A DNA stretch of 64,000 nucleotides from Chloroflexota bacterium (GTDB taxonomy: Bacteria; Chloroflexota; Limnocylindria; QHBO01): positions 297,993 to 361,992 of the forward strand of contig JAILWI010000003.1 in assembly GCA_025699005.1 (NCBI GenBank), in the 5' to 3' direction. Every line of letters begins with the position of its first letter. Within the stretch, counting starts at the first letter, position 1. Of this stretch, positions 38,364-48,405 are shown piece after piece. A program made the position numbers and the translations under genes. The notes beneath the pieces were generated by a model, which saw only the letters and a program-made list of their open reading frames with translations, did no database searches and was not told where the DNA came from.

Positions 38364-39701
38364 TCAGCGAGAGCGGTTCAGCGTCACCCGGAGGGAGCCG
38401 TCGGGCTGAACCTCGATCGTCGCGCCGTCGCCCTCGATGGCCGAGATCGCGGCGGCGACGTTGAAGCCGGCCGGGTGCACGGCGCGGAAGACGAACTCTC
38501 CGGTCGGGCCGAGGCTCAGGCTCACGCCCTCGATTCCATCGGCCGTCGCGAGCGCCTGGCGGAAGCCGGTGATCGCCCCGAAGCTGCCGAGCCCCTTGAC
38601 GTGCACCTCCGTGGCCGTCGACTCGGCGGCAGCCTCCCCGGCGCCCGGCGTCGGCGCCTCGAGCGCCGCCAGTCGGGCGGCGACGTCGTCGTTGCTGGAC
38701 GTCGTGCCCGCGGCCTCGCTCGCGGCAGTCGCGTCGGCGGCAGCGTGCTCGGCCACATCCGCGGCCGGCATGCTCTCCGACGGCGCATCCAGGCGCGGCG
38801 GCGGTGGCATCTGCTTGGCCGCCGAGGCGAAGGCAGCAGGATCTGAGATGTCGCTGAGCCGGGCGTGATAGGCATCGAGCTCGCGCTCGTACGCCGCGAC
38901 ACGGTCGCGCAGCGCCTGAACCTCGGATTCGGCGCGAGTCGTCTCGGCTGCGAGCTGCTGGTCGAGCTGCGCGCGTCGCGCGACGACCCGCTGCTCGGCC
39001 TCCTGCCGGATGCGCTCGGCCTCGGCCCTCTCCCACTCGCCGACCGCGGCCACGTCGCGCTCGGCACGGGCCTTCAGCTCTTCACGCCGCTTCTCGGCGT
39101 CGCTCTCGAGCGTGAGGACCTGCTCCTCGGCGCGCGTCCGAAGGTCGGACAGGCCTGACTGTCGCGTCTCCTCGGCCACACGACGCATCGCGGACACGAG
39201 ATCGCGCATGAAGCCCGCGGACCGATCGGCGGGGGCGGCGGCTGCCGCAACGGCCTGCGCGTCGGTCGCAGACTCCCGAGCGGGCGTTGCATCGGCCGGC
39301 GTCGCGTCGGTCTCAACCTTGGGTGCGGGGACGGGTGCCGGGTCAGCCGCGGCGGGAGCATCGGCGGCAGCGGCGGGGGCAGCAGGTGCTTCCTTGGCGG
39401 CGGCGGTCGGCGGGGTCGCCTCCGACGCAGCGGGCTCGGGAGCGGGCTCCTCCGGAGCGGCCGGCGGGGTCGCGTCGGTCGACGCAGGAGACGAGTCGGA
39501 GGGCGCATCGGCTGCGGGGGTGGCGCCTTCGGTCGCGGCCGAGGCGGGTTCGGCCCCGGCGGCGGCAGCCACAGGGGGCTTCTCGGCCTCGGCGGACGCC
39601 GCGGTCGCGGCCTCGGCCTCGTCCGTGCCGGGCTCGGTGGTCGACGCGTCCGATCCGGCCCACGGGAGGCGGAAGCCGGGTCGCCGCTGGTTCGAGGTCA
39701 T
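38364..39701 (-). CDS. Ala/Pro/Glu-rich coiled-coil protein with conserved-looking C-terminal domain, unknown function
   Basis: Low-complexity N-terminus, coiled coil (RRVAEETRQSGLSDLRTRAEEQVLTLESDAEKRREELKARAE), C-terminal VHVKGLGSFGAITGFRQALATADGIEGVSLSLGPTGEFVF. Confidence 0.7.
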   Translation of the reverse strand: MTSNQRRPGFRLPWAGSDASTTEPGTDEAEAATAASAEAEKPPVAAAAGAEPASAATEGATPAADAPSDSSPASTDATPPAAPEEPAPEPAASEATPPTAAAKEAPAAPAAAADAPAAADPAPVPAPKVETDATPADATPARESATDAQAVAAAAAPADRSAGFMRDLVSAMRRVAEETRQSGLSDLRTRAEEQVLTLESDAEKRREELKARAERDVAAVGEWERAEAERIRQEAEQRVVARRAQLDQQLAAETTRAESEVQALRDRVAAYERELDAYHARLSDISDPAAFASAAKQMPPPPRLDAPSESMPAADVAEHAAADATAASEAAGTTSSNDDVAARLAALEAPTPGAGEAAAESTATEVHVKGLGSFGAITGFRQALATADGIEGVSLSLGPTGEFVFRAVHPAGFNVAAAISAIEGDGATIEVQPDGSLRVTLNRSR

Positions 39702-39852
39702 GTCCGTTGTGCTCCTTCGCGTGCTGCCCGCACCACCCTCGGGTGGCGAGCGGGGCCATCCTAGCCCTGCTCCGGGTCAACACCGACCGACCGGAAGTAC
39801 CCCCTCCGGGTCGGACCACGGTACCCCACCTGGGGTTGTTACCATGCCGGCC

Positions 39853-40746
39853 ATGCTCGACCTCCTGGAGACGCCGTCGGTCGTCGTGGGCGTTCAGATC
39901 GTGCTGATCGTCATCGCGGCGCTCGCGGCGTTTCTGCTGATCCGGACCGCGGTCGGCATCGCGGTGCACCATCTCCTCGAGCGCCGAGCCGAGGAAGCGG
40001 GCACCGACCTCCTTGCCGCTCCCGAGCTGGAGCGCCGCATCCAGACGATCCGGCGGCTCGTCGTTCGCATCGCGGGTGCCGTGATCGCGATCATCGCCGT
40101 TCTCATGTCGCTCCAGCTGTTCGGCATCGACATCGGCCCGGCTATCGCCGGCCTGGGCGTGGTCGGGATCGCCGTCGGCTTCGGGGCGCAGACGCTGGTG
40201 CGGGACTGGCTGGCCGGTATCTTCATCGTGCTCGAGAACCAGTACAGCCAGGGCGACATCGTCGGCATCGCCGGCGTGGAAGGGAAGGTCGAGGACTTCA
40301 GCCTGCGACGCACGACCCTGCGGGACCTCAGCGGCACGGTCCACACGGTTCCCAACGGCCAGATCACCGTGGCCTCGAACATGACGCGGCTGTTCTCTCG
40401 CGTGAACCTCGACGTCGGCGTCGCCTACGACACCGACCTGGACCGGGCGAGCGAGCTCATCAACACGGTCGGCGACGACATGCTCGCCGATCCGGAGTGG
40501 GGCAACCGCATGCTCGACGCCCCGCGCGTCGTCCGGGTCGACGACCTGGGCGACTCGGCCGTCACCCTGAAGGTGCTGGGCGAGGTGCGCGCAGCAGAGC
40601 AGTGGGCGGTCGGCGGCGAGCTCCGCAAGCGCATCCTGGCGACGTTCAGCCGCAACGGGATCGAGATCCCGTTCCCCCATCGCGTGGTCGTCAACCGTGC
40701 CGGCGCCGATGCCACCGAGGCCACCGCGGCGACCCTCGAGGACTGA
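39853..40746 (+). CDS. Mechanosensitive ion channel, MscS family
   Basis: IAGLGVVGIAVGFGAQTLVRDWLAGIFIVLENQYSQGDIVGIAGVEGKVEDFSLRRTTLRDLSGTVHTVPNGQI; TACCAT 39840-39845 lies 7 nt before ATG 39853. Confidence 0.92.
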   Translation: MLDLLETPSVVVGVQIVLIVIAALAAFLLIRTAVGIAVHHLLERRAEEAGTDLLAAPELERRIQTIRRLVVRIAGAVIAIIAVLMSLQLFGIDIGPAIAGLGVVGIAVGFGAQTLVRDWLAGIFIVLENQYSQGDIVGIAGVEGKVEDFSLRRTTLRDLSGTVHTVPNGQITVASNMTRLFSRVNLDVGVAYDTDLDRASELINTVGDDMLADPEWGNRMLDAPRVVRVDDLGDSAVTLKVLGEVRAAEQWAVGGELRKRILATFSRNGIEIPFPHRVVVNRAGADATEATAATLED

Positions 40747-40759
40747 GGTCTCCGCGCCC

Positions 40760-41248
40760 TCAGCCGCGGCGGTGGTCGTCGCCGAGGTACTCGAGGAAGC
40801 CGATGTCGCCCGGCGACGCGCCGGCGGCCGTCAGGAGCGTGGCGGCATCGGCGGCCTGCTGGGCGCCGTGGCTGACGAGGTGCTGAACGAACATCCAGCG
40901 CGGCAGCGGCCGGCTGCTCAGTCCCGGGCGGGTCGGCTCCAGGAGATCGGCATCGGACAGCGATGCCACCCAATCTCGCAGCGCGTTCGACTCGTGGGTC
41001 CAGCGCTCCCGGAGGGCCGCGACGTCCGCGAAGTCCTCCGGCTGCAGATCCTCCTCATCACCCCACTCGGACTCCGGCCGGCCTTCGAGCGCCATCCGCC
41101 AGCTCCACTCCACGTCGAGCTCGTGGACGAGGGTCGAGCGCAGGTCGCGTGTGGTGACGTGCTCTGCGGCTGCCCAGGCCCCCTCGGGCAGGCGCGCCGC
41201 GGCGTCGAGCAGTCGCCGGTTCGTCCACCACAGATGCTCGATCGCCAA
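40760..41248 (-). CDS. DinB superfamily protein
   Basis: HLWWTNRRLLDAAARLPE..., TLVHELDVEWSWRMAL..., FVQHLVSHGAQQAADAATLL. Confidence 0.7.
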   Translation of the reverse strand: MAIEHLWWTNRRLLDAAARLPEGAWAAAEHVTTRDLRSTLVHELDVEWSWRMALEGRPESEWGDEEDLQPEDFADVAALRERWTHESNALRDWVASLSDADLLEPTRPGLSSRPLPRWMFVQHLVSHGAQQAADAATLLTAAGASPGDIGFLEYLGDDHRRG

Positions 41249-41301
41249 CCGCAGCGCGGCACCAAGGCCGGCTCCAGCATCCCCCCCTGGGCTTGGGGAG
41301 G

Positions 41302-42609
41302 TCAGGCGGACTCCTCCGCCGGCTCGCTGTCTCTCGCCGCGCGGCGGCCCCGACGCCGCGGCTCGGCGTCCTCGGCCTCGGTGACGAGCATCGGCGGCTT
41401 GCCGTGATCGATCGTGTCGCCGGTGATGACGACCTTCTTCACGTCGGTGCGTTCGGGAATGTCGTACATGACCTCGAGCAGCGCCTCCTCCACGATCGTT
41501 CGCAGTGCGCGCGCTCCGGTCTTGCGCTCGAGCGCGAGGCGAGCCGTCGCCTCGAGCGCTTCCGGCGTGAAGACGAGCTCGACCTTGTCGAGGCTCAGGA
41601 ACTTCGTGAACTGGCGGGTCACGGCGTTCTTCGGCTCGGTGAGGACCTTCACGAGATCCTCCTGTGCCAGCGCCGCGAGGCTCACGATCACGGCGAGCCG
41701 CCCGACGAACTCGGGAATGAGCCCGTACTTCAGCAGATCCTCGGGCATGAGCTTGTCGAAGAGCGCCTGGCGGCGCTCATCCTTCGAGTGCCCGGCCTGT
41801 GACCCGAAGCCGATCCCCCGCTTGCCGACCCGCTCCTCGATGACCTTCTCCAGGCCCTCGAATGCCCCTCCGCAGATGAACAGGATGTTCGTCGTATCGA
41901 TCTGGATGAAGTCCTGGTGCGGATGCTTCCGTCCGCCCTGCGGCGGGACGTTGGCGACGGTGCCCTCGAGGATCTTCAGCAGCGCCTGCTGGACGCCCTC
42001 GCCGGAGACGTCGCGCGTGATCGACGGGTTGTCGGTCTTGCGGGCGATCTTGTCGATCTCGTCGATGTAGATGATTCCGCGCTGGGCCCGCTGCACGTCG
42101 AAGTCGGCGGCCTGGATCAGCCGCAGCAGGATGTTCTCGACGTCCTCGCCGACGTAGCCCGCCTCGGTGAGGGACGTCGCATCGGCGATGCAGAACGGCA
42201 CGTCGAGGACCTTGGCCAGCGTCTGCGCCAGCAGCGTCTTCCCGGAGCCGGTCGGGCCGACGAGGAGGACGTTCGACTTGCCGAGCTCCACGTCGTCGAC
42301 CGAGTGGCCGGCATTCACGCGCTTGTAGTGGTTGTACACGGCGACCGAGAGGACCTTCTTCGCCTGGTCCTGGCTGATCACGTAGCCGTCGAGCTGGTCC
42401 TTGATCTTGCGAGGGCTGGGGAGCGGAGCCGCCTTGGCGCTCCCGCCGCTGCGGGGCGCCTCGAGCATCTCCTCCTCGATGATCTCCTGGCAGAGGTTGA
42501 TGCACTCGTCGCAGATGTAGACGCCCTGGCCCGCGATGAGCTTGCGGACCTGCTCCTGGCTCTTGCCACAGAACGAGCAGCGGTACGGGACTTTCGACTT
42601 GGTCGTCAT
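41302..42609 (-). CDS. clpX: ATP-dependent Clp protease ATP-binding subunit ClpX
   Basis: [28 protein letters not shown] zinc finger; [30 protein letters not shown]. Confidence 0.97.
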   Translation of the reverse strand: MTTKSKVPYRCSFCGKSQEQVRKLIAGQGVYICDECINLCQEIIEEEMLEAPRSGGSAKAAPLPSPRKIKDQLDGYVISQDQAKKVLSVAVYNHYKRVNAGHSVDDVELGKSNVLLVGPTGSGKTLLAQTLAKVLDVPFCIADATSLTEAGYVGEDVENILLRLIQAADFDVQRAQRGIIYIDEIDKIARKTDNPSITRDVSGEGVQQALLKILEGTVANVPPQGGRKHPHQDFIQIDTTNILFICGGAFEGLEKVIEERVGKRGIGFGSQAGHSKDERRQALFDKLMPEDLLKYGLIPEFVGRLAVIVSLAALAQEDLVKVLTEPKNAVTRQFTKFLSLDKVELVFTPEALEATARLALERKTGARALRTIVEEALLEVMYDIPERTDVKKVVITGDTIDHGKPPMLVTEAEDAEPRRRGRRAARDSEPAEESA

Positions 42610-42670
42610 CGCACGGGATGGTAGCACGGGGTGCCCAGGCTCTCGGCATCCCCCGATGGTCGGGGGGTCG

Positions 42671-42676
42671 TAGCAT
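42671..42676 (+). promoter_or_regulatory. Candidate -10 (TAGCAT) 6 nt before ATG 42683 (leaderless type)
   Basis: TAGCAT-gcgccg-ATG. Confidence 0.45.
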
Positions 42677-42682
42677 GCGCCG

Positions 42683-43162
42683 ATGACGACACTTCGCCTG
42701 GGCCGCGTCGAATCGGCGCTCGGTCCCGTACTCGTCGCCGAATCCGATCGGGGCGTCGCCGCGGTCGGCGATCCCGATCAGCTCCCGGCGCTGCTGGACG
42801 GGCTGGAGCGGCGCTTCCCGGGGGTGACTGCCGAACCGGCGGAGCTGGACTCGGCGTGGCTGGACCTCGCGCTCGGCGGAGGGCCCCTTCCGGCGGTCGA
42901 CCTCCGTGGACTGAGCGCGTTCGATCGGCGCGTCTACGAGGTGGTCCGGGGCATCCCGAGCGGCGAGACCGCGACGTACGGGGAGGTCGCCGCGCTCGTC
43001 GGCGCGCCCCTGGCCGCGCGAGCCGTGGGCGGGGCCATGGCGCGCTGCCCGCTCTTCCCCGCCGTACCGTGCCACCGCGTGGTGCGTGCGGTCGACGGAT
43101 GGTCTGGATGGGGCGGTGACGATCGGCTCAAGCGCCGCCTCCTGCGCGCCGAGGCGCGCTGA
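42683..43162 (+). CDS. ogt: Methylated-DNA-[protein]-cysteine S-methyltransferase
   Basis: [51 protein letters not shown]-like (PCHRVV active site). Confidence 0.9.
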   Translation: MTTLRLGRVESALGPVLVAESDRGVAAVGDPDQLPALLDGLERRFPGVTAEPAELDSAWLDLALGGGPLPAVDLRGLSAFDRRVYEVVRGIPSGETATYGEVAALVGAPLAARAVGGAMARCPLFPAVPCHRVVRAVDGWSGWGGDDRLKRRLLRAEAR

Positions 43163-43170
43163 CCGACGCC

Positions 43171-43836
43171 CTACTTCTTCGCCTTGTCCGCCTCGGCTGC
43201 CTCGGCAGCGTCGGGGACCTCGCCGCCATCCTTCTGGGCCATGCTGATGAGCGACTCGGTGTTCCCGGCGAACACCTCGTCGATGAGTCCGTAGGCCTTC
43301 GCCTCCTCGGCGCTCATGAAGTAGTCGCGCTCCGAGTCGCGCTTGACCTTCTCGAACTCCTGCCCGGTGTGCTCGGCGAGCACGTGCATGAGCCGATCCG
43401 TGAGATGCATCATCTCGCGCATCTGGATCTCGACGTCGGGCGTGTTGCCGCGGAACCCGCCCGAACCCTGGTGGATCATGATCCGCGCGTTCGGCAGTGC
43501 GTACCGCTTGCCGGTGGCGCCGGCCGCGAGCAGCACGGCGCCCATCGAGGCGGCCTGGCCGATGCAGATCGTGGACACCGGCGCGCGCAGGTACTGCATC
43601 GTGTCGTAGATGGCCATCCCGCTGGTCACGACGCCACCGGGCGAGTTGATGTAGAGCTGGATGTCCTTCTCCGGGTCCTCGGACTCGAGGAACAGGAGCT
43701 GCGCGATGATGAGGTTCGCGACGTTGTCCTCGATCGCGTCACCCAGGAAGATGATGCGGTCCTTGAGGAGCCGCGAGTAGATGTCGAACGCGCGCTCGCC
43801 GCGGGCACTCGACTCGATGACCATGGGGACCAGCAT
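43171..43836 (-). CDS. clpP: ATP-dependent Clp protease proteolytic subunit
   Basis: [82 protein letters not shown]. Confidence 0.97.
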   Translation of the reverse strand: MLVPMVIESSARGERAFDIYSRLLKDRIIFLGDAIEDNVANLIIAQLLFLESEDPEKDIQLYINSPGGVVTSGMAIYDTMQYLRAPVSTICIGQAASMGAVLLAAGATGKRYALPNARIMIHQGSGGFRGNTPDVEIQMREMMHLTDRLMHVLAEHTGQEFEKVKRDSERDYFMSAEEAKAYGLIDEVFAGNTESLISMAQKDGGEVPDAAEAAEADKAKK

Positions 43837-43839
43837 CGG

Positions 43840-45261
43840 TTATGCGGACTCCTCGGGCTGCTCGGTGGATTCGGTGGCTTCCGGGGGCTCGCCGGTCTCG
43901 GTCGCTCCGGTGGCGTCGGGCTCTGCGGCCTCCGTCTCGCCCGCCGGCGCGGGCGTCGTGGTCACATCGGTCCCGAGCGCCCGATCGATGAGCGTGTCGA
44001 CCAGTGTACGGTTGCGAATCGTCATGCGCAGGTAGCTGCGGCCACGTCGCGAGGTCAGATACTCGCGCAGCTTCGCGTCGTTGTCGTAGCGCTCGAGCTG
44101 CTCGCCGATCTCCGCGTCGATCTGCTCGTCGCTCGCGTCGATCCCCTCCTTCTCGGCGATCGCCGAAAGCACGAGGAGCGTCTTCACGCGGCGCGACGCC
44201 GGCTCACGAAGCTCAGCGGACAGCTCCTCGGGCGTCTGCTTCGAGAGGGCCAGGTACTGCTCCATCCCGATCCGCTGCTGGGCCAGGCGCGAGCGGAGCT
44301 CGTCTTTCATGATCTCGATCTCGTTCGCGACCATGACCTCCGGAAGCTCGACCTTGGCGTTGCTGCTCGCGAACTCGATGATGCGATCGCCCAGGGAATG
44401 GCGAGCCTCCGCCTCGGCGCGCTTCACCATGGCATCGCGGATCTCGGCGCGCAGCTCGTCGACGGTCTTCACGTCGCCGACGCTCGCGGCGAACTCGTCG
44501 TTCACCTCGGGAAGGATCTTCTCGCGCAGGTCGAGCAGCTCGACCTCGAAGTGCGCCTGCTTGCCCTGGAGCTCCTCGACCCGGTAGTCGTCGGGAAAGC
44601 CGATGTCGAAGCCCTTCGACTCGCCGATCTTGAGCCCGACGAGGTTGTCCTCCCATCCGGGGATCATCCGATCGTCGCCGATGACGAGCGGCATCCGATC
44701 CGCCGAGCCACCCTCGAACGGCTCGCCGTCGATCGACCCGACGAACTTCACGCTGGCGAGATCGCCCTTCTGAGCCGTGCGATCGTCGATGGGACGGAGC
44801 GTCGCCTGCTGCTCACGCAGCTCCTCGATCACCTGGGACACCTGGTCGTCGGTGATCTCTGGCACCTCGAGACCGAAGGGGTAATCGGTGTACGAGCCGA
44901 GCTCGACGTCGGGGCGCACGGGCACGGTGGCGGTGAAGGTCACGGCCTGTCCCTCGACCACTGCCGCCGGGTCGATGTCGACCTCCGGCTGGTCGATCGG
45001 CATCACGTCGGACTGGATCAGCGCGGCGTCATAGCTGTCGCTTACGAGATGGTCGATCGCCTCGGCCAGCACGCTCCCCCGTCCGACGAAGCGGTCGATG
45101 ACGTTGCGGGGCGCCTTGCCGGGCCGGAAGCCCGGGACCTTGGTGCGCTCGGCGACGTGGCGATAGGCGGTGGCGAAATGGCGGGCGACTTCCTCAGCCG
45201 GGACCTCGATCTCGAGGACCATCTTCGAGCCGGGTTCGGGTCGCGTCGATACGGTGACCAA
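43840..45261 (-). CDS. tig: Trigger factor
   Basis: KVPGFRPGKAPRNVIDRFVG; PPIase-like segment QKGDLASVKFVGSIDGEPFEGG; TTG start with AGGAG. Confidence 0.94.
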   Translation of the reverse strand: MVTVSTRPEPGSKMVLEIEVPAEEVARHFATAYRHVAERTKVPGFRPGKAPRNVIDRFVGRGSVLAEAIDHLVSDSYDAALIQSDVMPIDQPEVDIDPAAVVEGQAVTFTATVPVRPDVELGSYTDYPFGLEVPEITDDQVSQVIEELREQQATLRPIDDRTAQKGDLASVKFVGSIDGEPFEGGSADRMPLVIGDDRMIPGWEDNLVGLKIGESKGFDIGFPDDYRVEELQGKQAHFEVELLDLREKILPEVNDEFAASVGDVKTVDELRAEIRDAMVKRAEAEARHSLGDRIIEFASSNAKVELPEVMVANEIEIMKDELRSRLAQQRIGMEQYLALSKQTPEELSAELREPASRRVKTLLVLSAIAEKEGIDASDEQIDAEIGEQLERYDNDAKLREYLTSRRGRSYLRMTIRNRTLVDTLIDRALGTDVTTTPAPAGETEAAEPDATGATETGEPPEATESTEQPEESA

Positions 45262-45277
45262 GTGAGCTCCTGTGCAC

Positions 45278-45361
45278 TGGTGGGCGAGGCGAGATTCGAA
45301 CTCGCACGTCTTGCGACACCGGCTCCTAAGGCCGGCGCGTCTGCCGTTCCGCCACTCGCCC
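45278..45361 (-). tRNA. tRNA-Leu (anticodon TAG), CCA encoded
   Basis: GGGCGAG acceptor, CCGGC-CTTAGGA-GCCGG anticodon arm, long variable arm, GTTCGAATC T-loop, CTCGCCC-A-CCA. Confidence 0.93.
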
Positions 45362-45473
45362 TCGGGTTGTGCTCACGAGTCGCAAGGGCGCGAACCGTGA
45401 CGGCAAGGGTCGCGATGACATCGCCCGCCATTGTAGGCGGACGCACGGTCGCCGGCACGTGCGACGTCCGTGC

Positions 45474-46280
45474 TCAGTTCGGTCGCAGCAGCTCGAACAC
45501 CGTGGTCGAGCCCTCGAATCCCTTGAGGACCTGCTCATCGGCCATGTCGAACGTGAATCCCTCCTTGGCGCCGAGCTCGTGGATGACGTCCGAGGCGAGG
45601 ATGTGGCCGGCATCGGCGGCGTCGCAGATCCGGCTGGCGAGGTTGACGGTGGACCCGAAGATGTCGTCGTTGTGATGGACCGGCTGGCCTCCGGCCATCC
45701 CGATTCTCACGCGAAGCTCCTGGGCCGCCCCGTCCGCCGTTCGTGCGTCGAATGCCTCCTGGATCGCCACGGAGCACTCGAGCGCATGCGACACGTCGTC
45801 GAACGAGGCCATGATGCCGTCGCCGGTGTGCTTCACCTCGCGACCGCGCGACGCGACGAGCGCGCGCCGGATGATCAGATCGTGCTCGGTCAGCAGGACC
45901 ATGAATGCCGCCTCGCCGACGTCCTGGAGCAGCGACGTCGAGCCCTCGAGGTCGGTGAACAGGACCGTTCGGAACGGGCTGGTGCCGTCCGTGGCTTCCG
46001 ACGGATCGTTGATCTTGCCCAGGAAACGCAGGACGTTGTCCTCGGAGACGCCGATGATCTCGTTCGGAACGAGACCGTGGGCCTCGCGATGGAGCGCCTC
46101 GAGGTCCCCCTGGGCGGGCGCCCTGGCGAAGCAGAAGACCTCGCCCCGATCGAGGTCGAACCAGTAGGCGAGAAGCTGCACACCGTGCTTCGCAGCGGGC
46201 ACGAGGTCGAGCGCGTGTGCCTCGGCCACCTGTTCCGCGGTGGCGCCGGGAAGGTCGTGGCGGTCCATGTAGAGCGGCAT
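45474..46280 (-). CDS. Class III adenylate/guanylate cyclase domain fused to an N-terminal DUF4242-like domain
   Basis: N-terminal MPLYMDRHDLPGATAEQVAEAHALD; cyclase RTVLFTDLEGSTSLLQDVG, REVKHTGDGIMASF, GMAGGQPVHHNDDIFGSTVNLASRI. Confidence 0.82.
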   Translation of the reverse strand: MPLYMDRHDLPGATAEQVAEAHALDLVPAAKHGVQLLAYWFDLDRGEVFCFARAPAQGDLEALHREAHGLVPNEIIGVSEDNVLRFLGKINDPSEATDGTSPFRTVLFTDLEGSTSLLQDVGEAAFMVLLTEHDLIIRRALVASRGREVKHTGDGIMASFDDVSHALECSVAIQEAFDARTADGAAQELRVRIGMAGGQPVHHNDDIFGSTVNLASRICDAADAGHILASDVIHELGAKEGFTFDMADEQVLKGFEGSTTVFELLRPN

Positions 46281-46362
46281 GTCGGGGTCCTCGGGTACGG
46301 CCGGACCGTACCCACCCTACTCCCCGTGTGACGTTTCCCCTAATCGGGGCACGGCGGCGACG

Positions 46363-46989
46363 TCAGCCGCCGCGTGAGCTCATGCCGGAGTATTCCTTGC
46401 GCCGATCGGGCGGCTCCGCCGCGTCGATCGCCCCCTTGGCGGCGCTGACAGCCGGGTTCGCGCCCTCCGGAGGAGGCTCGACCGTGAGGAACCGCTCGAC
46501 GGCCTTTCGCGCCAGCGCCGCGCTGAGGATGGCGGCACCGGCCTCGAAGGCGTTCCACGCGGTTCGCTTGGGCCCTGGAGGACCCTCAGCCGCCTGCTTC
46601 GCCAGCTTCTTCGCCAGCTTCTTGTGCTTCTTCGGGTCGTGGCGCCAGCGAAGGAGCTCCTCCGCCATCGTCTCGCGCGCCTCGGAGGCACGCGGGCCCA
46701 CGGTCCCGGCGATCGAGTCGACCCACGACTGCATCGCCTTCGGAAGCGTGTCGTAGGCCTTCTCGGTGTCGGATCGAAAGGCGCGCCGGCGAATGAGCTT
46801 CGCCACCCGGATCGGCCCGCCGGCGACGAGGAACAGCGCACCGGCCCCGAGCCCGATCACGAGCGCGGGGTTCTCGCGGAACCGCTTCTTCAGGTCGAGG
46901 GTCTCGCGCAGCTGATCGGCGTCGCGCTCCAGCTCGGCGCGCTGGGTGCTGACGGCTAGCCGCGTCTCAGCAAGCGATTCTTCGCCCAT
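46363..46989 (-). CDS. Hypothetical DUF3618-like membrane-associated protein
   Basis: AETRLAVSTQRAELERDADQLRETLDLKKRFRENPALVIGLGAGALFLVAGGP; start ATG 46989. Confidence 0.65.
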   Translation of the reverse strand: MGEESLAETRLAVSTQRAELERDADQLRETLDLKKRFRENPALVIGLGAGALFLVAGGPIRVAKLIRRRAFRSDTEKAYDTLPKAMQSWVDSIAGTVGPRASEARETMAEELLRWRHDPKKHKKLAKKLAKQAAEGPPGPKRTAWNAFEAGAAILSAALARKAVERFLTVEPPPEGANPAVSAAKGAIDAAEPPDRRKEYSGMSSRGG

Positions 46990-47360
46990 GCCACGTCCTC
47001 CTTCACGGCTTCGATCGTCTCTTCGGGGGTGAACTTCGTGCTCGTCACGCGCGAGATGCCGCGCCAGGCCAGCAGACCGACGATCACCAGCAGCAGCACG
47101 AGGACGATGAGCGCGACCCACCACAGGCCGATCACGACGAGCACCGCCATGACGAACGCGACCAGCGCGATGAGGAACACGATGGCCACGGCCGCGGCGA
47201 TCGCGAGCAGGATGATCCCGCCCTTGAGCCGGCCGAGGTTCTGCGCCATCTCCTGCTTGCCGCGTCGGACTTCCAGCTTCGCCAGGGCGACGCCACCCGA
47301 CACGATCCGCCTCACGAGCGTGAGCGCGTTGTCGCGACGGGGCTTCGGGCCTGGGGACAT
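46956..47360 (-). CDS. Holin-X (actinobacterial holin superfamily III)-like membrane protein
   Basis: LVRRIVSGGVALAKLEVRRGKQEMAQNLGRLKGGIILLAIAAAVAIVFLIALVAFVMAVLVVIGLWWVALIV. Confidence 0.7.
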   Translation of the reverse strand: MSPGPKPRRDNALTLVRRIVSGGVALAKLEVRRGKQEMAQNLGRLKGGIILLAIAAAVAIVFLIALVAFVMAVLVVIGLWWVALIVLVLLLVIVGLLAWRGISRVTSTKFTPEETIEAVKEDVAWAKNRLLRRG

Positions 47361-47504
47361 GGCACCTCCGGGAATGAATACGTTGACGCACGCCGGTGCG
47401 CATGCGGGGGTGCATCCATTCTACCAACGCACCCTCCGACGGCCACCCTCGCACATCCGGTGCCACGGCATGCCGGCGAGAGGTCCGCTATCCTTCGCCG
47501 CCAT

Positions 47505-48188
47505 ATGGCCAAGCGACGAACCTCCGGAATTCAGCGGCGCGAGCGCGCGAGCAGCGATGCACTGAACCGCCGCCTCGATGCCGACGGCGGAATCAACCTG
47601 CCGGACTGGCGGCTCCTCGCCATCGGCGGCGTGCTGCTGGTCGGTGTCGTGATCATCGTGCTCGTCCTGCTGCTCGGTGGAGCGCCGAACCCGAACGCCG
47701 GCGAATCGCTTCCCAACGACGGGCAGGAGCACGTGCCGGTCGGGACGACCTGCCGCTCGGCGGCAGCCCCGTGCGGCCCGGATCCCTACTCCACGGTCCC
47801 GGCGGCCTCGGGACCGCACTGGGATCCGAGTGGCGTCGCGAACTGGGGCGCGTACTCGACGCCGCAGAACGAGACGCAGCTCATCCACAACCTCGAGCAC
47901 GGCGGCATCGTGATCTGGTACGACCCCGACGCGCTCACCGACGCGCAGGTCGAGGAGCTGAGCTCCTACGTCGAGGGCCAGGTCGCGTCCGGGATCAGCG
48001 GACGCTTCAAGTTCATCGTCACACCCTGGGGTGGCACGGAGGACCTCGGAGCTGCCGTCGCCGTGACGGCGTGGAGGCATCTGCTCAAGCTGGACGAGTT
48101 CGACATGGGGGCGATTCGATCATTCGCCGATGCGAACTACCTCCGATGGGCGCCGGAGCCCAACGGCGGTCCGGCACCCGGGGGCTGA
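47505..48188 (+). CDS. DUF3105 domain protein with N-terminal TM
   Basis: YSTVPAASGPHWDPSGVANWGAYSTPQNETQLIHNLEHGGIVIWYDP. Confidence 0.85.
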   Translation: MAKRRTSGIQRRERASSDALNRRLDADGGINLPDWRLLAIGGVLLVGVVIIVLVLLLGGAPNPNAGESLPNDGQEHVPVGTTCRSAAAPCGPDPYSTVPAASGPHWDPSGVANWGAYSTPQNETQLIHNLEHGGIVIWYDPDALTDAQVEELSSYVEGQVASGISGRFKFIVTPWGGTEDLGAAVAVTAWRHLLKLDEFDMGAIRSFADANYLRWAPEPNGGPAPGG

Positions 48189-48237
48189 GTCCCCGAGGTC
48201 GGTTGACCCACCCAGACGCCTGCGTCATCATCTCCGC

Positions 48238-48312
48238 GGGCGCCTAGCTCAACGGCAGAGCAAGTGACTCTTAATCACTAGGTTCGGGGTTCGAATCCCC
48301 GGGCGCTCACCA
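48238..48312 (+). tRNA. tRNA-Lys (anticodon CTT), CCA encoded
   Basis: GGGCGCC acceptor, TAGCTCAACGGCAGAGC D-arm, GTGA-CTCTTAA-TCAC anticodon arm, GGGGTTCGAATCCCC T-arm, GGCGCTC-A-CCA. Confidence 0.95.
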
Positions 48313-48405
48313 TCGCACCCCACCCGGGCGATCCTTCGCGGCTCGCCATCCCATCGACCAATCGCGGTCACCTCACCGGCCGCATCGATCCCTGCGGAGG
48401 CGCCC

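Noticed and set aside
36779-38464. 561-aa plus-strand ORF opposite valS and its T-box
   Set aside because: Antisense to valS and leader RNA; no family recognisable
40760-41248. DNA polymerase IV (dinB) reading of the DinB family gene
   Set aside because: Sequence is the four-helix DinB/YfiT-type fold family, unrelated to Pol IV; no polymerase motifs
43369-45675. 768-aa plus-strand ORF spanning clpP, tig and tRNA-Leu on the other strand
   Set aside because: Crosses a tRNA gene and two conserved genes antisense
46956-47360. Possible prophage remnant because of holin-like protein
   Set aside because: Holin-X-like membrane proteins are commonly chromosomal; no phage structural, integrase or lysis genes nearby
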